This document shows, piece by piece, positions 15,532 through 23,900 of a stretch of DNA of 29,836 nucleotides. Every line of letters begins with the position of its first letter. The stretch's first letter is position 1. The stretch comes from UBA9732 sp031935845 (GTDB lineage: Bacteria > Spirochaetota > Spirochaetia > Sphaerochaetales > Sphaerochaetaceae): positions 1 to 29,836 of the forward strand of contig JAJBWA010000019.1 in assembly GCA_031935845.1 (NCBI GenBank). The letters are read 5' to 3'. The translations under genes and the position numbers were made by a program. The notes under the pieces were generated by a model that worked only from the letters and a program-made list of their open reading frames with translations, did no database searches and was not told the origin of the DNA.

Positions 15532-15556
15532 TTGACACTTTTAAAATATCTGTCAA
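15532..15556 (+). promoter_or_regulatory. inverted repeat TTGACA-N13-TGTCAA, candidate operator
   Basis: Six-base perfect arms flank an A/T-rich centre (CTTTTAAAATATC), located at the predicted transcription start of the acyl-CoA synthetase gene. The arm TTGACA also mimics a -35 box, but no -10 lies 17 bases on. A fatty-acid-responsive TetR or FabT-like repressor would fit, without proof. Confidence 0.35.
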
Positions 15557-15570
15557 AAAAGAGGCCGGGA

Positions 15571-17223
15571 ATGATCAGACTTAAGGATTACACGCTTACA
15601 TCCATGTTGGAGGCGGCCGCCGCGAGATTCGGCCGGCTCACCGCACTCAACACATGGCGCGCAGATGATGCGCTCTCATATACACAGCTGCTTCAGCTTT
15701 CCGTGAACGTTGCCTTCTACCTCCACAGGGAAGGTCTGGGAAAGAACGACAAGGTCGCAATAATCGGTCAGAGCTGCCCCAACTGGGGTCTGTCATACCT
15801 TGCGGTGAACAGGGCAGGGGGCATAGCCGTTCCCGTGCTGCCGGATTTCAGCGCCCATGAAGTCAGGAGCATACTGGAGCACAGCGAGGCCCGCTTTGTC
15901 GTGGTCAATGCCGCAAATGCAGCCAAGCTGGAAGGGTGTGACGTCAAGGTCATCAGGATGGAGGACATGGCGGCGGTGCCCGTATCCGCCTGTACAGATG
16001 CCAAGGCTTTCCGCAATGCATCCGGAACAGATACCAGGATAGTGATTCCGTCGGATGCAGACAGGGCGGAACTTGAAGGACTCAGACCTTCCGAGGATGA
16101 CATTGCATCCATCATCTACACAAGCGGAACAACCGGTACTCCCAAGGCCGTGATGCTCACAAACCGCAATATAGTATTCAACGCCTATGAGTGCTCGACT
16201 CCGTTCATAAAGATCCATCCGGGCTGGAACGCACTGTCCATCCTGCCCATGAGTCACGTCTACGAGTTCACCATCGGGTTCGTCCTGCTGCTGATCAACG
16301 GCGTGCAGATCACATATCTGGGCAAGGCACCCAGCACCGACACGCTCCTGCCTGCCATGAAGGAAGTCAGGCCGCAGGTCATGCTTTCCGTGCCCCTGCT
16401 GATCGAGAAGATCTACAGACGCGCTCTGCTTCCCAAGCTCAAGGAAGGTACAAGGCTGGGCAACCTGGCACGCAACAGATTCACCGCTCCGCTGGTATAC
16501 AGGATCATCGGAAGCAAGGTCAGGAAACTGTTCGGCGGAAGAATCAGGTTCTTCGGTGTCGGCGGAGCCGCGTTCGACTCGGAGGCAGAGGCCTTCTTCC
16601 ACAGGATCCGCTTCCCTTATGCCCTGGGCTACGGCCTTACGGAGACCGCCCCGTTCATTGCAGGATGCGGACCCAAGGATCAGGTTCCGGGAACACTCGG
16701 TCCCGTGCTCGAGAGCCTGGACGTCAGACTTGATTCCGATACCGGAGAGGTCCTGGTAAAGGGCCCCAGCGTAATGAAGGGATACTACAAGAACAGTGAC
16801 CTGACATCCGAAGTGTTCACTCAGGACGGCTATTTCCGCACCGGAGACATCGGTGAGTTCGCCGACGGAAGACTGCGCATAAAGGGAAGATGCAAGACCA
16901 TGATCCTCGGACCTTCGGGTGAAAACATCTATCCGGAGAACATAGAATTCCTCATCAATTCCGAGGAAGACGTGATAGAGAGCCTTGTCGTAGCTGACCA
17001 GGGCGGACTGACTGCGATGATCCGTCTTGACATGAAAGCCTTGAAAAAGAAGGGTATTGTTGCAATCGAGGCCATCCAATCCAAGCTTGACGCCATCATA
17101 AGCGGAGTCAACGGAAAGCTGTCCGCATTCAGCAGGGTGCGCAAGGCGGAGATCCGCGAGCTGCCCTTCGAAAGGACTCCTACCGACAAGATCAAGCGTT
17201 TCCTCTATCAGAAAAAAGCCTGA
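15571..17223 (+). CDS. AMP-binding acyl-CoA synthetase-like enzyme
   Basis: A 550-residue ANL-superfamily adenylating enzyme, probably a long-chain fatty acid-CoA or acyl-ACP ligase. Motifs: the P-loop IIYTSGTTGTPKAVML (about 180-195), LPMSHVYEF, YALGYGLTETAPF, YFRTGDIGEF, the hinge LRIKGRCK, and the catalytic lysine in TPTDKIKRF near the C-terminus. The domain order and spacing match the FadD/AAS-type ligases common in spirochaetes. The ATG at 15571 with GAGG (15561-15564) is chosen; an upstream GTG at 15499 would lie within the promoter. Substrate is unknown, and no fatty-acid gene is adjacent. Confidence 0.87.
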   Translation: MIRLKDYTLTSMLEAAAARFGRLTALNTWRADDALSYTQLLQLSVNVAFYLHREGLGKNDKVAIIGQSCPNWGLSYLAVNRAGGIAVPVLPDFSAHEVRSILEHSEARFVVVNAANAAKLEGCDVKVIRMEDMAAVPVSACTDAKAFRNASGTDTRIVIPSDADRAELEGLRPSEDDIASIIYTSGTTGTPKAVMLTNRNIVFNAYECSTPFIKIHPGWNALSILPMSHVYEFTIGFVLLLINGVQITYLGKAPSTDTLLPAMKEVRPQVMLSVPLLIEKIYRRALLPKLKEGTRLGNLARNRFTAPLVYRIIGSKVRKLFGGRIRFFGVGGAAFDSEAEAFFHRIRFPYALGYGLTETAPFIAGCGPKDQVPGTLGPVLESLDVRLDSDTGEVLVKGPSVMKGYYKNSDLTSEVFTQDGYFRTGDIGEFADGRLRIKGRCKTMILGPSGENIYPENIEFLINSEEDVIESLVVADQGGLTAMIRLDMKALKKKGIVAIEAIQSKLDAIISGVNGKLSAFSRVRKAEIRELPFERTPTDKIKRFLYQKKA

Positions 17224-17229
17224 AGTCTG

Positions 17230-17258
17230 TTGCACTTGCCTCTCTTGTGAAGTAGATT
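17230..17258 (+). promoter_or_regulatory. promoter of the DUF3842 gene
   Basis: TTGCAC (17230-17235), exactly 17 bases, TAGATT (17253-17258). It starts 7 bases after the acyl-CoA synthetase stop, so DUF3842 may be transcribed independently. The ribosome-binding site GGAGGTG follows at about 17272. Confidence 0.5.
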
Positions 17259-17282
17259 GGAAAAAGCAACCGGAGGTGCGGC

Positions 17283-17681
17283 ATGAAGATCGTGGTTATA
17301 GACGGACAGGGCGGAAAGATCGGAAAGGCTCTGATCGAGCAGATCAGGGCATGCGGCAGGGACTGTGAGATCACGGCCATAGGAACCAATTCGCTTGCCA
17401 CGTCCGCAATGCTCAAGGCCGGCGCAGACATGGGTGCCACCGGAGAGAATCCGGTGATCATCAACGTGCGCGGTGCCGATGTCATAGTAGGGCCCATCGG
17501 TATAATCGCGGCAGATTCGATGCTCGGTGAAATCACTCCACGGATGGCGGAGGCGGTAGGGCAGAGTCCTGCCAGGAAGATACTTGTTCCGGTGAACAGA
17601 TGCTTCGAGGTTGCGGGTGTACGTGAGATGAGTCTGTCGGATTACGTGAGCCAGGCCGTGGAGCTGATCTTCAGGGTCTGA
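17283..17681 (+). CDS. DUF3842 family protein
   Basis: A 132-residue conserved protein of unknown function. It begins with a nucleotide-binding-like strand-loop (MKIVVIDGQGGKIGKALIEQ), then AIGTNSLATSAMLKAGADMGATGENPVI-type and ADVIVGPIGIIAADSMLGEITP segments, and ends PVNRCFEVAGVREMSLSDYV. This order is diagnostic of DUF3842, known mainly from anaerobic Firmicutes and spirochaetes. No catalytic role is established. Its last 11 bases overlap the ASCH gene on the other strand. Confidence 0.88.
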   Translation: MKIVVIDGQGGKIGKALIEQIRACGRDCEITAIGTNSLATSAMLKAGADMGATGENPVIINVRGADVIVGPIGIIAADSMLGEITPRMAEAVGQSPARKILVPVNRCFEVAGVREMSLSDYVSQAVELIFRV

Positions 17682-18111
17682 AGACCACTTCGAATGTTTC
17701 CAGGACAACGGGCGTCTCTTCGGTGAACTTCCTGCCGGCTTCCTCAAGCCAGGTGGTGAAGAGTCCGCGGTGGACCTCCCTCCAGTAGTCGAGCGAAAGA
17801 TTTCCCTCTCCCTCGCGGCGGGCGTGGGACTCATCCACATCCTTGAACGGAACAATCCTTACACCGGTATTCCTTATGACACACACTGCATTGTCCGATG
17901 AATCGAGGATGACGCTGTAGTCTCCAGCCTCGGGAAGGTCTTCGTTGTCGTACTCATAGAGCTCGTAGATTGATGCGGTGGCCGTCTTCCTGCCTTCCGC
18001 CACAAGCCTTGCCAGAGCGTCCGGTTCGCCTCCGAATGCCCATGCGTCATATTCTTCCGTAGAAGGCCTGCCCTTTCGCGAGAACAACAGCCACATTTCC
18101 TTCGCAGTCAT
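17671..18111 (-). CDS. ASCH domain-containing protein
   Basis: A 146-residue single-domain protein. The ASCH fold (related to PUA and EVE domains, thought to bind RNA) is indicated by DAWAFGGEPDALARLVAEG, the KTATAS motif, YELYEYDNEDLPEAGDYSVI and AVCVIRNTGVRIVPF. Bacterial members of about this length often appear as RNA-binding or nucleotide-modifying proteins; one studied family has ribonuclease activity. The ATG at 18111 with AGGAAGG 8-9 bases upstream is chosen over the frame's first codon at 18150. It faces the ABC transporter promoter divergently and overlaps DUF3842 at its 3-prime end. Confidence 0.87.
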   Translation of the reverse strand: MTAKEMWLLFSRKGRPSTEEYDAWAFGGEPDALARLVAEGRKTATASIYELYEYDNEDLPEAGDYSVILDSSDNAVCVIRNTGVRIVPFKDVDESHARREGEGNLSLDYWREVHRGLFTTWLEEAGRKFTEETPVVLETFEVVFRP

Positions 18112-18168
18112 TATGGAAACCTTCCTCACTGGAATTCTAAGTCCGCCCACCCGTTTTGTAAATATTGT

Positions 18169-18197
18169 TTGATAATACCCGCATTATGATTTATCAT
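18169..18197 (+). promoter_or_regulatory. strong promoter of the ferric-type ABC operon
   Basis: TTGATA (18169-18174), 17 bases, TATCAT (18192-18197), both 5/6 matches. The -10 is part of the palindrome ATGAT-TT-ATCAT (18186-18197), and the spacer contains ATAAT-N6-ATTAT (18172-18187). Such AT-rich GATAAT/ATTAT arrays recall Fur boxes, but the match is loose. Confidence 0.65.
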
Positions 18198-18218
18198 GAT
18201 TTACTGTAATAAAGTCTT

Positions 18219-18243
18219 ACATGGGGGCCGTGTGGCCCGATGT
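18219..18243 (+). promoter_or_regulatory. leader hairpin before the binding-protein gene
   Basis: ACAT and GGGCC on the left pair with GGCCC and ATGT on the right around a GTGT loop. The hairpin ends 6 bases before the ribosome-binding site AGGAG (18250-18254). No U-run follows, so it is more likely a message-stabilising or translation-modulating element than a terminator. Confidence 0.45.
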
Positions 18244-18260
18244 ATAAAAAGGAGAACAAA

Positions 18261-19466
18261 ATGAAAAAACTAGTTGCTATTGCTCTTGTTTTCGCACTTG
18301 TCTGCGGATTTGTCTTCGCAAACGCGTCATCTGAGACAAAGGCCGATACAATCGAGTCAAGGATCGAGAAAGGCCAGAAGCTTTCGGATGCAGAGCTTCT
18401 CGAGCTCGCCAAGTCCGAGTCCGGTGATTTCTATGCATACGGAAACTCATCCAGAATCGCCAACGCAATGAAGAACTTCATCGCCAAGTACGGTGCAGAG
18501 CTCGGACTCACCGAGGCCAATGCCGTCGGTACAAAGATGAACGACGCCGATATCTACACCAACATCGCACAGGAAGCCACCGGCGGTTCGGACAAGGTTG
18601 CATCAGTCGTGATGATCCAGGACGGCGCACAGCTGGTCATGTACAGATCTGCAACTGACTACTTCCTCAACTACATCCCCGGTTCCCTCAAGGGTGTGAT
18701 TGCAGAGGCTGACCAGGTTCCTCTCGTACATCAGTACATCAACAAGCTGTTCATCTGGAACACACTCGGAAACAACGTTCCCGTCATCACCAACGTATGG
18801 CAGCTGACAGAGCCCGCACTCAAGGACAGGATCTTCTTCAAGAACCCCACCACAGAGCAGGTCAACAACAACTTCCTCATCATGTGCACCAGTGACGCAT
18901 GGGCAGCAAAGATCGCCCAGGCCTACAAGGATTACTACGGAAAGGACATCCAGCTCGGTTCATACAAGAACGCAGGTTACAAGTGGGTTGCAGAGTTCCT
19001 GGCAAACGTGAACTTCTCAGTCAGCTCCGATACAAAGATCTGCAACACCGTTGCATCAGCCGACAGCGCAGGTTCAATGGGACTGTTCGTTCTCTCCAAG
19101 ACCAGAGACCTTGATGCCGCACTGAAGTCCAACCTCCAGGTCGGTGCCTTCACTGCAGCCCAGATCAATCCGTTCTCCGGTTTCATGTATCCGCTGTATG
19201 TCCAGATGACAAAGGCAGCCAACAGACCCTACACGGCAATGCTGTTCATCAACTACCTCATGACAAGCGAAGGATTCGCACCGTGGGGCGGAGCAGGAAC
19301 AGAGATCCTCGGAGCATACTCGACCAACCCGGCAATCGGCGCAGCCGAGGGTGACCAGGCAATCGACTTCTGGAAGAACTGCCTTGTTGCAGAGGATGCA
19401 GCATACCTCATCCAGAACACAGCAGCAGTCTCCGACTTCATCAACGCAGAGATTGCAAAGAAGTGA
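18261..19466 (+). CDS. ABC transporter substrate-binding protein, ferric/family 1 type
   Basis: A 401-residue secreted binding protein. The signal peptide MKKLVAIALVFALVCGFVFA is followed by a probable cleavage at FANA-SSE; C15 in ALVC could be a loose spirochaetal lipobox, but hydrophobic residues after it argue against that. The mature protein has YAYGNSSRIANAMKNFIAKY near its start and TKAANRPYTAMLFINYLMTSEGFAPW towards the end, a pattern of FbpA/AfuA-like binders paired with double permeases. Iron is a guess; other ions or small organics are possible. The start at 18261 follows AGGAG. Confidence 0.83.
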   Translation: MKKLVAIALVFALVCGFVFANASSETKADTIESRIEKGQKLSDAELLELAKSESGDFYAYGNSSRIANAMKNFIAKYGAELGLTEANAVGTKMNDADIYTNIAQEATGGSDKVASVVMIQDGAQLVMYRSATDYFLNYIPGSLKGVIAEADQVPLVHQYINKLFIWNTLGNNVPVITNVWQLTEPALKDRIFFKNPTTEQVNNNFLIMCTSDAWAAKIAQAYKDYYGKDIQLGSYKNAGYKWVAEFLANVNFSVSSDTKICNTVASADSAGSMGLFVLSKTRDLDAALKSNLQVGAFTAAQINPFSGFMYPLYVQMTKAANRPYTAMLFINYLMTSEGFAPWGGAGTEILGAYSTNPAIGAAEGDQAIDFWKNCLVAEDAAYLIQNTAAVSDFINAEIAKK

Positions 19467-19491
19467 GTCCGATCATCTGACTGTACTCGCA

Positions 19492-19525
19492 GGGGCGGGC
19501 ATGGTGTCCCGCCCCGTCTTTGTTT
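19492..19525 (+). terminator. terminator/attenuator after the binding-protein gene
   Basis: GGGGCGGG (19492-19499) pairs perfectly with CCCGCCCC (19508-19515) around an 8-base loop, followed by GTCTTTGTTT. It sits between the binding protein and permease genes, as in many ABC operons where it keeps binding-protein message in excess. Confidence 0.75.
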
Positions 19526-19552
19526 AACGAGTTCTATTCAATAGGAGTTCAA

Positions 19553-21358
19553 ATGGCCGAATTAGCATTGCAAGCCAGACCGAAGCGCAAGATGATATAC
19601 GTGATCAGGGACTTCCTGACCAAGCCGGAGAACATCATCCTGCTTCTGACTGTCGTGATACTAGGCTTCTTCACCATCTACCCCGTGGTTCTTCTCGTGG
19701 CCAACACGCTGAAGGTCAACATCGCCGACCTGATGTATCCCGAGCTGTTCGGAAAGAAGGTCGGAGACCTGACGTCGTTCCACTGGAAGAGGATGCTTTT
19801 CTCAGACATGAGCAGCGTCTACTTCTGGGTACCTCTGAAGAATGCCGTAGTCATGTCACTTCTCGCCAGCATCATAGCCATAGTCTACGGCGGAGTCGTG
19901 GCATTCCTGATAACGAGGACAGACCTGAAGTTCAAGAAATTCTTCTCCACGGTCTTCATCTTCCCTTACATAATGCCGTCCTGGACAATCGCCACGTTCT
20001 GGATCAACTTCTTCCAGAACCCGGAGATAGGAAGCTATCAGAGCGGCATGCTGTATTACCTGACGGGCATCAAGCTGCCTGAGAGCATGGTTTACGGACT
20101 TGTCCCGTGTGCCATAGTCCTGGGCCTCCACTATGCTCCGTTCGCATACATCCTGATCGGAGGAATCCTGAGGAACATGGACGCCAACCTGGAAGAGGCA
20201 GCCACCATACTGAAGGCCTCCAGAGCCAAAATCATCAGGAAGATCACTCTTCCCATCGTCCTTCCGGCACTTCTGTCAACGTTCCTGCTGGTCTTCTCAA
20301 GCAGCATGAGCGCATACGCGGTACCCCAGTTCCTGGGAGGAACGGGCGGTTTCAGCGTCCTTACCACCACCCTAAAGCAGTTCATCACCCGCGGATGGTA
20401 CGGCCAGGGCTACATCATGGCAATCTTCATGATCATCTTCGGCCTCGCGATCCTGTGGATCAACCAGAGGGTCACCGGCAGCCGCAAGAGCTTCACCACT
20501 GTCACCGGAAAGAGCGGACAGATCTCATACATCAAGCTCGGTGCCTGGAAGTGGATTGCAGCAGTCATCCTGATCATCCTGTGCAGCTTCTGCTCGTTCA
20601 TGCCGCTGATCAGCTTTGCCCTTGAGTCATGTACCATGGTCCCCGGAGACTACAGCACGCTCACGCTGGCATTCTGGATCGATCCGGGCTACCCGCTCCA
20701 GAACGGACTGCACGGTCTCATCTACGAGACCCAGGTCTGGTCGGCATTCCGCAACAGTATCGTCCTTTCGTTCAGCTGCTCTCTGATAGCCGGTACCCTC
20801 GGAATCCTGATCGGTTATGCAGTCTCCAAGAGACGCGGTTCCAGACTCGCCAAGCTGGCCGACAACCTTGCATTCCTTCCGTACCTCATGCCGTCGATGG
20901 CAATGGGCGCCGCATTCCTTGCAATCGGTGCAGCCATGGGCCTGAGCAAGACCATGACGCTTCTGATCCTGGTCGGTGCCATCAAGTACCTGCCGTTCGC
21001 TTCAAGAAGCGGAATCAACGCCATGCTCCAGCTCTCCAAGGAGATCGAGGAAGCAGCCCTGATAGTCAACGTTCCCTGGTGGAAGCGTATGGTCAGGATC
21101 ATCTTCCCCATCCAGAAATCGACGTTCATTTCCGGATATCTGCTTCCGTTCACGTCCTGCATGAGAGAGCTTTCCCTGTTCACGCTCCTCTCATCCGGAT
21201 CCATCTACCTGATGACCACTCTTCTGGAGTACTGGCAGATCTGGTGCGACCAGAGCGCCAACGCACTGAACCTTCTCATCGTCGTGACGGTTCTTGCGAT
21301 CAACCTGCTGGTCAACAAGCTGACGGGAGCAAGCATAGACAAGGGCGTAGGAGGTTAA
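19553..21358 (+). CDS. fused double-domain ABC permease, ferric type
   Basis: A 601-residue inner-membrane protein made of two tandem permease halves, each with about six helices. The EAA coupling loops are EEAATILKASRAKIIRK (about 214-230) and EEAALIVNVPWWKRMVRI (about 500-517). This fused arrangement is the hallmark of FbpB/SfuB-type importers. The start at 19553 with AGGAG (19543-19547) is clear; a frame start at 19520 has no site. The ATPase gene begins 1 base after the stop. Confidence 0.9.
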   Translation: MAELALQARPKRKMIYVIRDFLTKPENIILLLTVVILGFFTIYPVVLLVANTLKVNIADLMYPELFGKKVGDLTSFHWKRMLFSDMSSVYFWVPLKNAVVMSLLASIIAIVYGGVVAFLITRTDLKFKKFFSTVFIFPYIMPSWTIATFWINFFQNPEIGSYQSGMLYYLTGIKLPESMVYGLVPCAIVLGLHYAPFAYILIGGILRNMDANLEEAATILKASRAKIIRKITLPIVLPALLSTFLLVFSSSMSAYAVPQFLGGTGGFSVLTTTLKQFITRGWYGQGYIMAIFMIIFGLAILWINQRVTGSRKSFTTVTGKSGQISYIKLGAWKWIAAVILIILCSFCSFMPLISFALESCTMVPGDYSTLTLAFWIDPGYPLQNGLHGLIYETQVWSAFRNSIVLSFSCSLIAGTLGILIGYAVSKRRGSRLAKLADNLAFLPYLMPSMAMGAAFLAIGAAMGLSKTMTLLILVGAIKYLPFASRSGINAMLQLSKEIEEAALIVNVPWWKRMVRIIFPIQKSTFISGYLLPFTSCMRELSLFTLLSSGSIYLMTTLLEYWQIWCDQSANALNLLIVVTVLAINLLVNKLTGASIDKGVGG

Positions 21359-21359
21359 T

Positions 21360-22472
21360 ATGCCAGAGATTAGACTTGAACACGTTACCAAACGTTTTGA
21401 AAAATTCGTTGCCGTCGATGACCTGAACCTGGTCATCAACGAGCATGACTTCATAACCCTTCTGGGACCCTCGGGATGCGGAAAGACCACCACGCTCAGG
21501 ATGATCGCCGGCCTCGAGACTCCGACAGAAGGAAAGATCACCATCGGAGACAAGGTCGTCTTCGATGCCGCCACCGGAGTCAACATCTCTCCTGCAAAGA
21601 GAGACATCGGCTTCCTGTTCCAGAACTATGCCCTGTGGCCGCATATGACCGTCTACCAGAACATAGCGTTCGGACTCGAGAACCTCAAGTGGAAGAAAGA
21701 GGACATCAAGGTCCGTGTGCAGGAGATGCTCAAGATGCTCAAGATCGAGGAGTTCGTGAGCCGCTACCCGGCAGAGCTCTCCGGAGGACAGCAGCAGAGA
21801 GTCGCCATCGCAAGGACCCTGGCCCCCAAGCCGCAGGTCCTGTTCATGGACGAGCCGCTTTCCAACCTCGATGCCAAGCTGCGCAGCGAGATGAGGACCG
21901 AGCTCAAGAGACTCCACTCCGATTCCAACTCGACGTTCGTCTACGTCACGCATGACCAGCTGGAAGCCATGACGCTTGCCACCAAGATCTGTCTGATGGA
22001 GAAGGGCATCCTGCAGCAGTATGATCCGCCTCTTACGGTCTACTCGCAGCCTGCCAACAGGTTCGTCGCAGACTTCGTCGGAAACCCGACCATGAACTTC
22101 ATCGACGCAACTGCAAAGACAGTCGACGGCGAGACAATCGTCGAGTTCCTGGGCGTGAAGGCAAAGTACACGTCCAACTTCAAGAAGGATGCCGTCAAGG
22201 CTTCCGAGATCATCCTCGGAATCAGGCCCGAGTTCTTCACCATCAGGGATGACGGAAAGATCAAGGCCACGGCTTACTCCACGCTCCCTTCGGGAATGGA
22301 GACAACGGTCAAGGTCAAGCTTGCCGACGAGCTGATCTCCTCCGTCGTGTTCGGCGCAATCGACTACAAGGTCGACCAGCCCATCAAGTGCGACATCATA
22401 GGCGACCAGATCTGCGTATTCGACAAGGCAACCACCCAGAGGATCTCCCTCGGAAAGCTGGAAGTCCTTTGA
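21360..22472 (+). CDS. MalK/FbpC-type ABC ATPase
   Basis: A 370-residue importer ATPase. Walker A GPSGCGKT (36-43), the Q-loop FLFQNYALWPHMT, signature LSGGQQQR, Walker B VLFMDEPLSNLD and the H-loop YVTHDQLEAMT are intact. The C-terminal third (after about 235) is an OB-fold regulatory domain as in MalK/PotA/FbpC. The start follows GGAGGT. Being of the MalK class, it could in principle also energise the sugar importer at 1994-4997, which lacks its own ATPase. Its stop overlaps the apbE start by 1 base. Confidence 0.93.
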   Translation: MPEIRLEHVTKRFEKFVAVDDLNLVINEHDFITLLGPSGCGKTTTLRMIAGLETPTEGKITIGDKVVFDAATGVNISPAKRDIGFLFQNYALWPHMTVYQNIAFGLENLKWKKEDIKVRVQEMLKMLKIEEFVSRYPAELSGGQQQRVAIARTLAPKPQVLFMDEPLSNLDAKLRSEMRTELKRLHSDSNSTFVYVTHDQLEAMTLATKICLMEKGILQQYDPPLTVYSQPANRFVADFVGNPTMNFIDATAKTVDGETIVEFLGVKAKYTSNFKKDAVKASEIILGIRPEFFTIRDDGKIKATAYSTLPSGMETTVKVKLADELISSVVFGAIDYKVDQPIKCDIIGDQICVFDKATTQRISLGKLEVL

Positions 22473-23527
22473 TGAATCAGTCTTTCAGGAGGACTGTCTT
22501 TACGGCAGTCCTCCTTTTTCTTTTCCTTGTGCTCATTGCCTCATGTTCAAAGGGCGGTTCGTCCGCATCTTCGTCCCGTGCTTCCGTGCGGTCGCAGGTC
22601 TACTACCGGTACTTCGATACCGTAAGCGAGCTCAGCAGCTACGCAGGAGACACGGAAGAAGCCTTCAGTGCAAACGCGGCTTCCGTTTCCGCAGTGCTGG
22701 AGCACTGGCACAGGCTCCTGGACATCTACAATGAATATGAGGGAATGAACAACCTGGCCACCGTGAACCGGTGCGCCGGAGGGGATCCGGTCCCTGTTGA
22801 TCCCGATCTGATTGATTTCATCCTTTATGCAAGGGAGATGTGCACCCTGACAAAAGGGGAGACGGACATCTCCCTGGGTGCGGTGCTCCGCCTCTGGCAC
22901 GATGCCAGGAACGCCGATGTCCCGTATCTTCCTTCTGCTGCCGTGCTTCAGGAGGCCTCCCGCCATGTGGGGTTCGACAGGCTTGAGATCGATGCGCAAG
23001 CCAACACCCTGCGCCTGACGGATCCCGATGCAAGCCTTGACGCCGGCGCGGTAGGAAAGGGCTATGCTGCGGAGAAGGCCGCACAGATGCTGATTTCCAA
23101 GGGAGTCACCGGATACGTCATCAATCTTGGCGGCAACATCAGATGCATCGGGACAAAGGCAGACGGAAGCCCCTGGATCACCGGAATACGTGATCCGGAT
23201 GATACGGAAAAGCTTGCCGTGACACTGAAGATTTCCGATTGCTCATGCGTGACGAGCGGAAGCTATGAGCGTTTCTTCACCGTAAACGGAAAACGCTATT
23301 CACACATCATAGACAAGGATACCCTCATGCCGGCCTCGGAATTCTCATCCGTGTCCGTCATCTGCACCGACAGCGCCCTTGCGGATACGCTTTCCACGGC
23401 GCTCTCATGCATGAGCTATGAGGACGGCCTTGAACTGGTGGATTCTCTCGACAAGGTGGAGGCCATATGGATTGCGGCCGACGGCACGCTGCGGTACACA
23501 AAGGGCCTTGCCACTGCTATACTGTGA
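22472..23527 (+). CDS. apbE: FAD:protein FMN transferase, lipoprotein ApbE
   Basis: A 351-residue lipoprotein that transfers FMN from FAD to threonines of extracytosolic flavoproteins. The lipobox is IASC (C25) after a hydrophobic stretch. FAD/magnesium motifs: DAGAVGKGYAAEKA, GYVINLGGNIRC, SGSYERFFTVNGKRYSHIID and CTDSALADTLSTAL. The ATG at 22472 overlaps the ATPase stop (TGATG) and is the only start giving a proper signal peptide; its ribosome-binding site is weak. Codons 6-18 contain a terminator-like hairpin plus U-run. It heads the flavin/ECF block with eetA-like and eetB-like genes right behind. No FMN-binding target protein is encoded in this window. Confidence 0.92.
   Translation: MNQSFRRTVFTAVLLFLFLVLIASCSKGGSSASSSRASVRSQVYYRYFDTVSELSSYAGDTEEAFSANAASVSAVLEHWHRLLDIYNEYEGMNNLATVNRCAGGDPVPVDPDLIDFILYAREMCTLTKGETDISLGAVLRLWHDARNADVPYLPSAAVLQEASRHVGFDRLEIDAQANTLRLTDPDASLDAGAVGKGYAAEKAAQMLISKGVTGYVINLGGNIRCIGTKADGSPWITGIRDPDDTEKLAVTLKISDCSCVTSGSYERFFTVNGKRYSHIIDKDTLMPASEFSSVSVICTDSALADTLSTALSCMSYEDGLELVDSLDKVEAIWIAADGTLRYTKGLATAIL
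22487..22524 (+). terminator. intrinsic terminator inside the apbE signal-peptide codons
   Basis: AGGAGGACTG (22487-22496) pairs perfectly with CAGTCCTCCT (22506-22515) around a 9-base loop, followed by TTTTTCTTTT. The hairpin starts 15 bases after the ABC ATPase stop, the expected place for that operon's terminator, but it also encodes apbE residues. Ribosomes on apbE would melt it. Confidence 0.8.
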
Positions 23528-23529
23528 CC

Positions 23530-23892
23530 ATGAAAAGATCAAGGATGATCCGTGACATCATTCTCATAGCTGTCATTCTGGCCGTAGCAGTGGTCCTCCT
23601 GATTGTGACAGGCAGTCACGGCACTGAAGGTTCCTATGTTTCAGTGATGCTCCAGAATGATGAGATTGCAAGATATTCTCTTTCAAATGACGGAATCTAT
23701 GCCATCAACGGCGGAACAAATACAATCGAGATAAAGGACGGGAAGGTCCGTATGATTGAGGCGCAGTGTCCCAACCACCTGTGCGTGCATCAGGGATGGA
23801 TCGGCCTGGAAGGCCAGAGCATAGTATGCCTTCCCAACAAAGTGACCGTATCGGTCTGCGGTACGGGCGACGGTCCTGATTTCATACTGTGA
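23530..23892 (+). CDS. NusG domain II protein, EetA-like
   Basis: A 120-residue membrane-anchored protein: helix at about 9-27, then an extracytosolic NusG domain II (about 36-110) with ARYSLSNDGIYAINGG, the C80-x4-C85 motif in QCPNHLCVHQGW and C100 in IVCLPNK. Such proteins sit with Gx and ApbE genes, and the Listeria EetA of flavin-based extracellular electron transfer belongs to this type as far as I recall. Function is unproven; the conserved cysteines hint at a redox or cofactor role. ATG 23530 lies 2 bases after apbE; the frame's earlier start is inside apbE. Confidence 0.85.
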   Translation: MKRSRMIRDIILIAVILAVAVVLLIVTGSHGTEGSYVSVMLQNDEIARYSLSNDGIYAINGGTNTIEIKDGKVRMIEAQCPNHLCVHQGWIGLEGQSIVCLPNKVTVSVCGTGDGPDFIL

Positions 23893-23900
23893 GGGCAGCC

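Noticed and set aside
15793..17235. 480-codon open frame on the minus strand opposite the acyl-CoA synthetase gene
   Set aside because: Shadow of a gene with all ANL motifs intact; composition is unlike a real protein and no start signal is seen.
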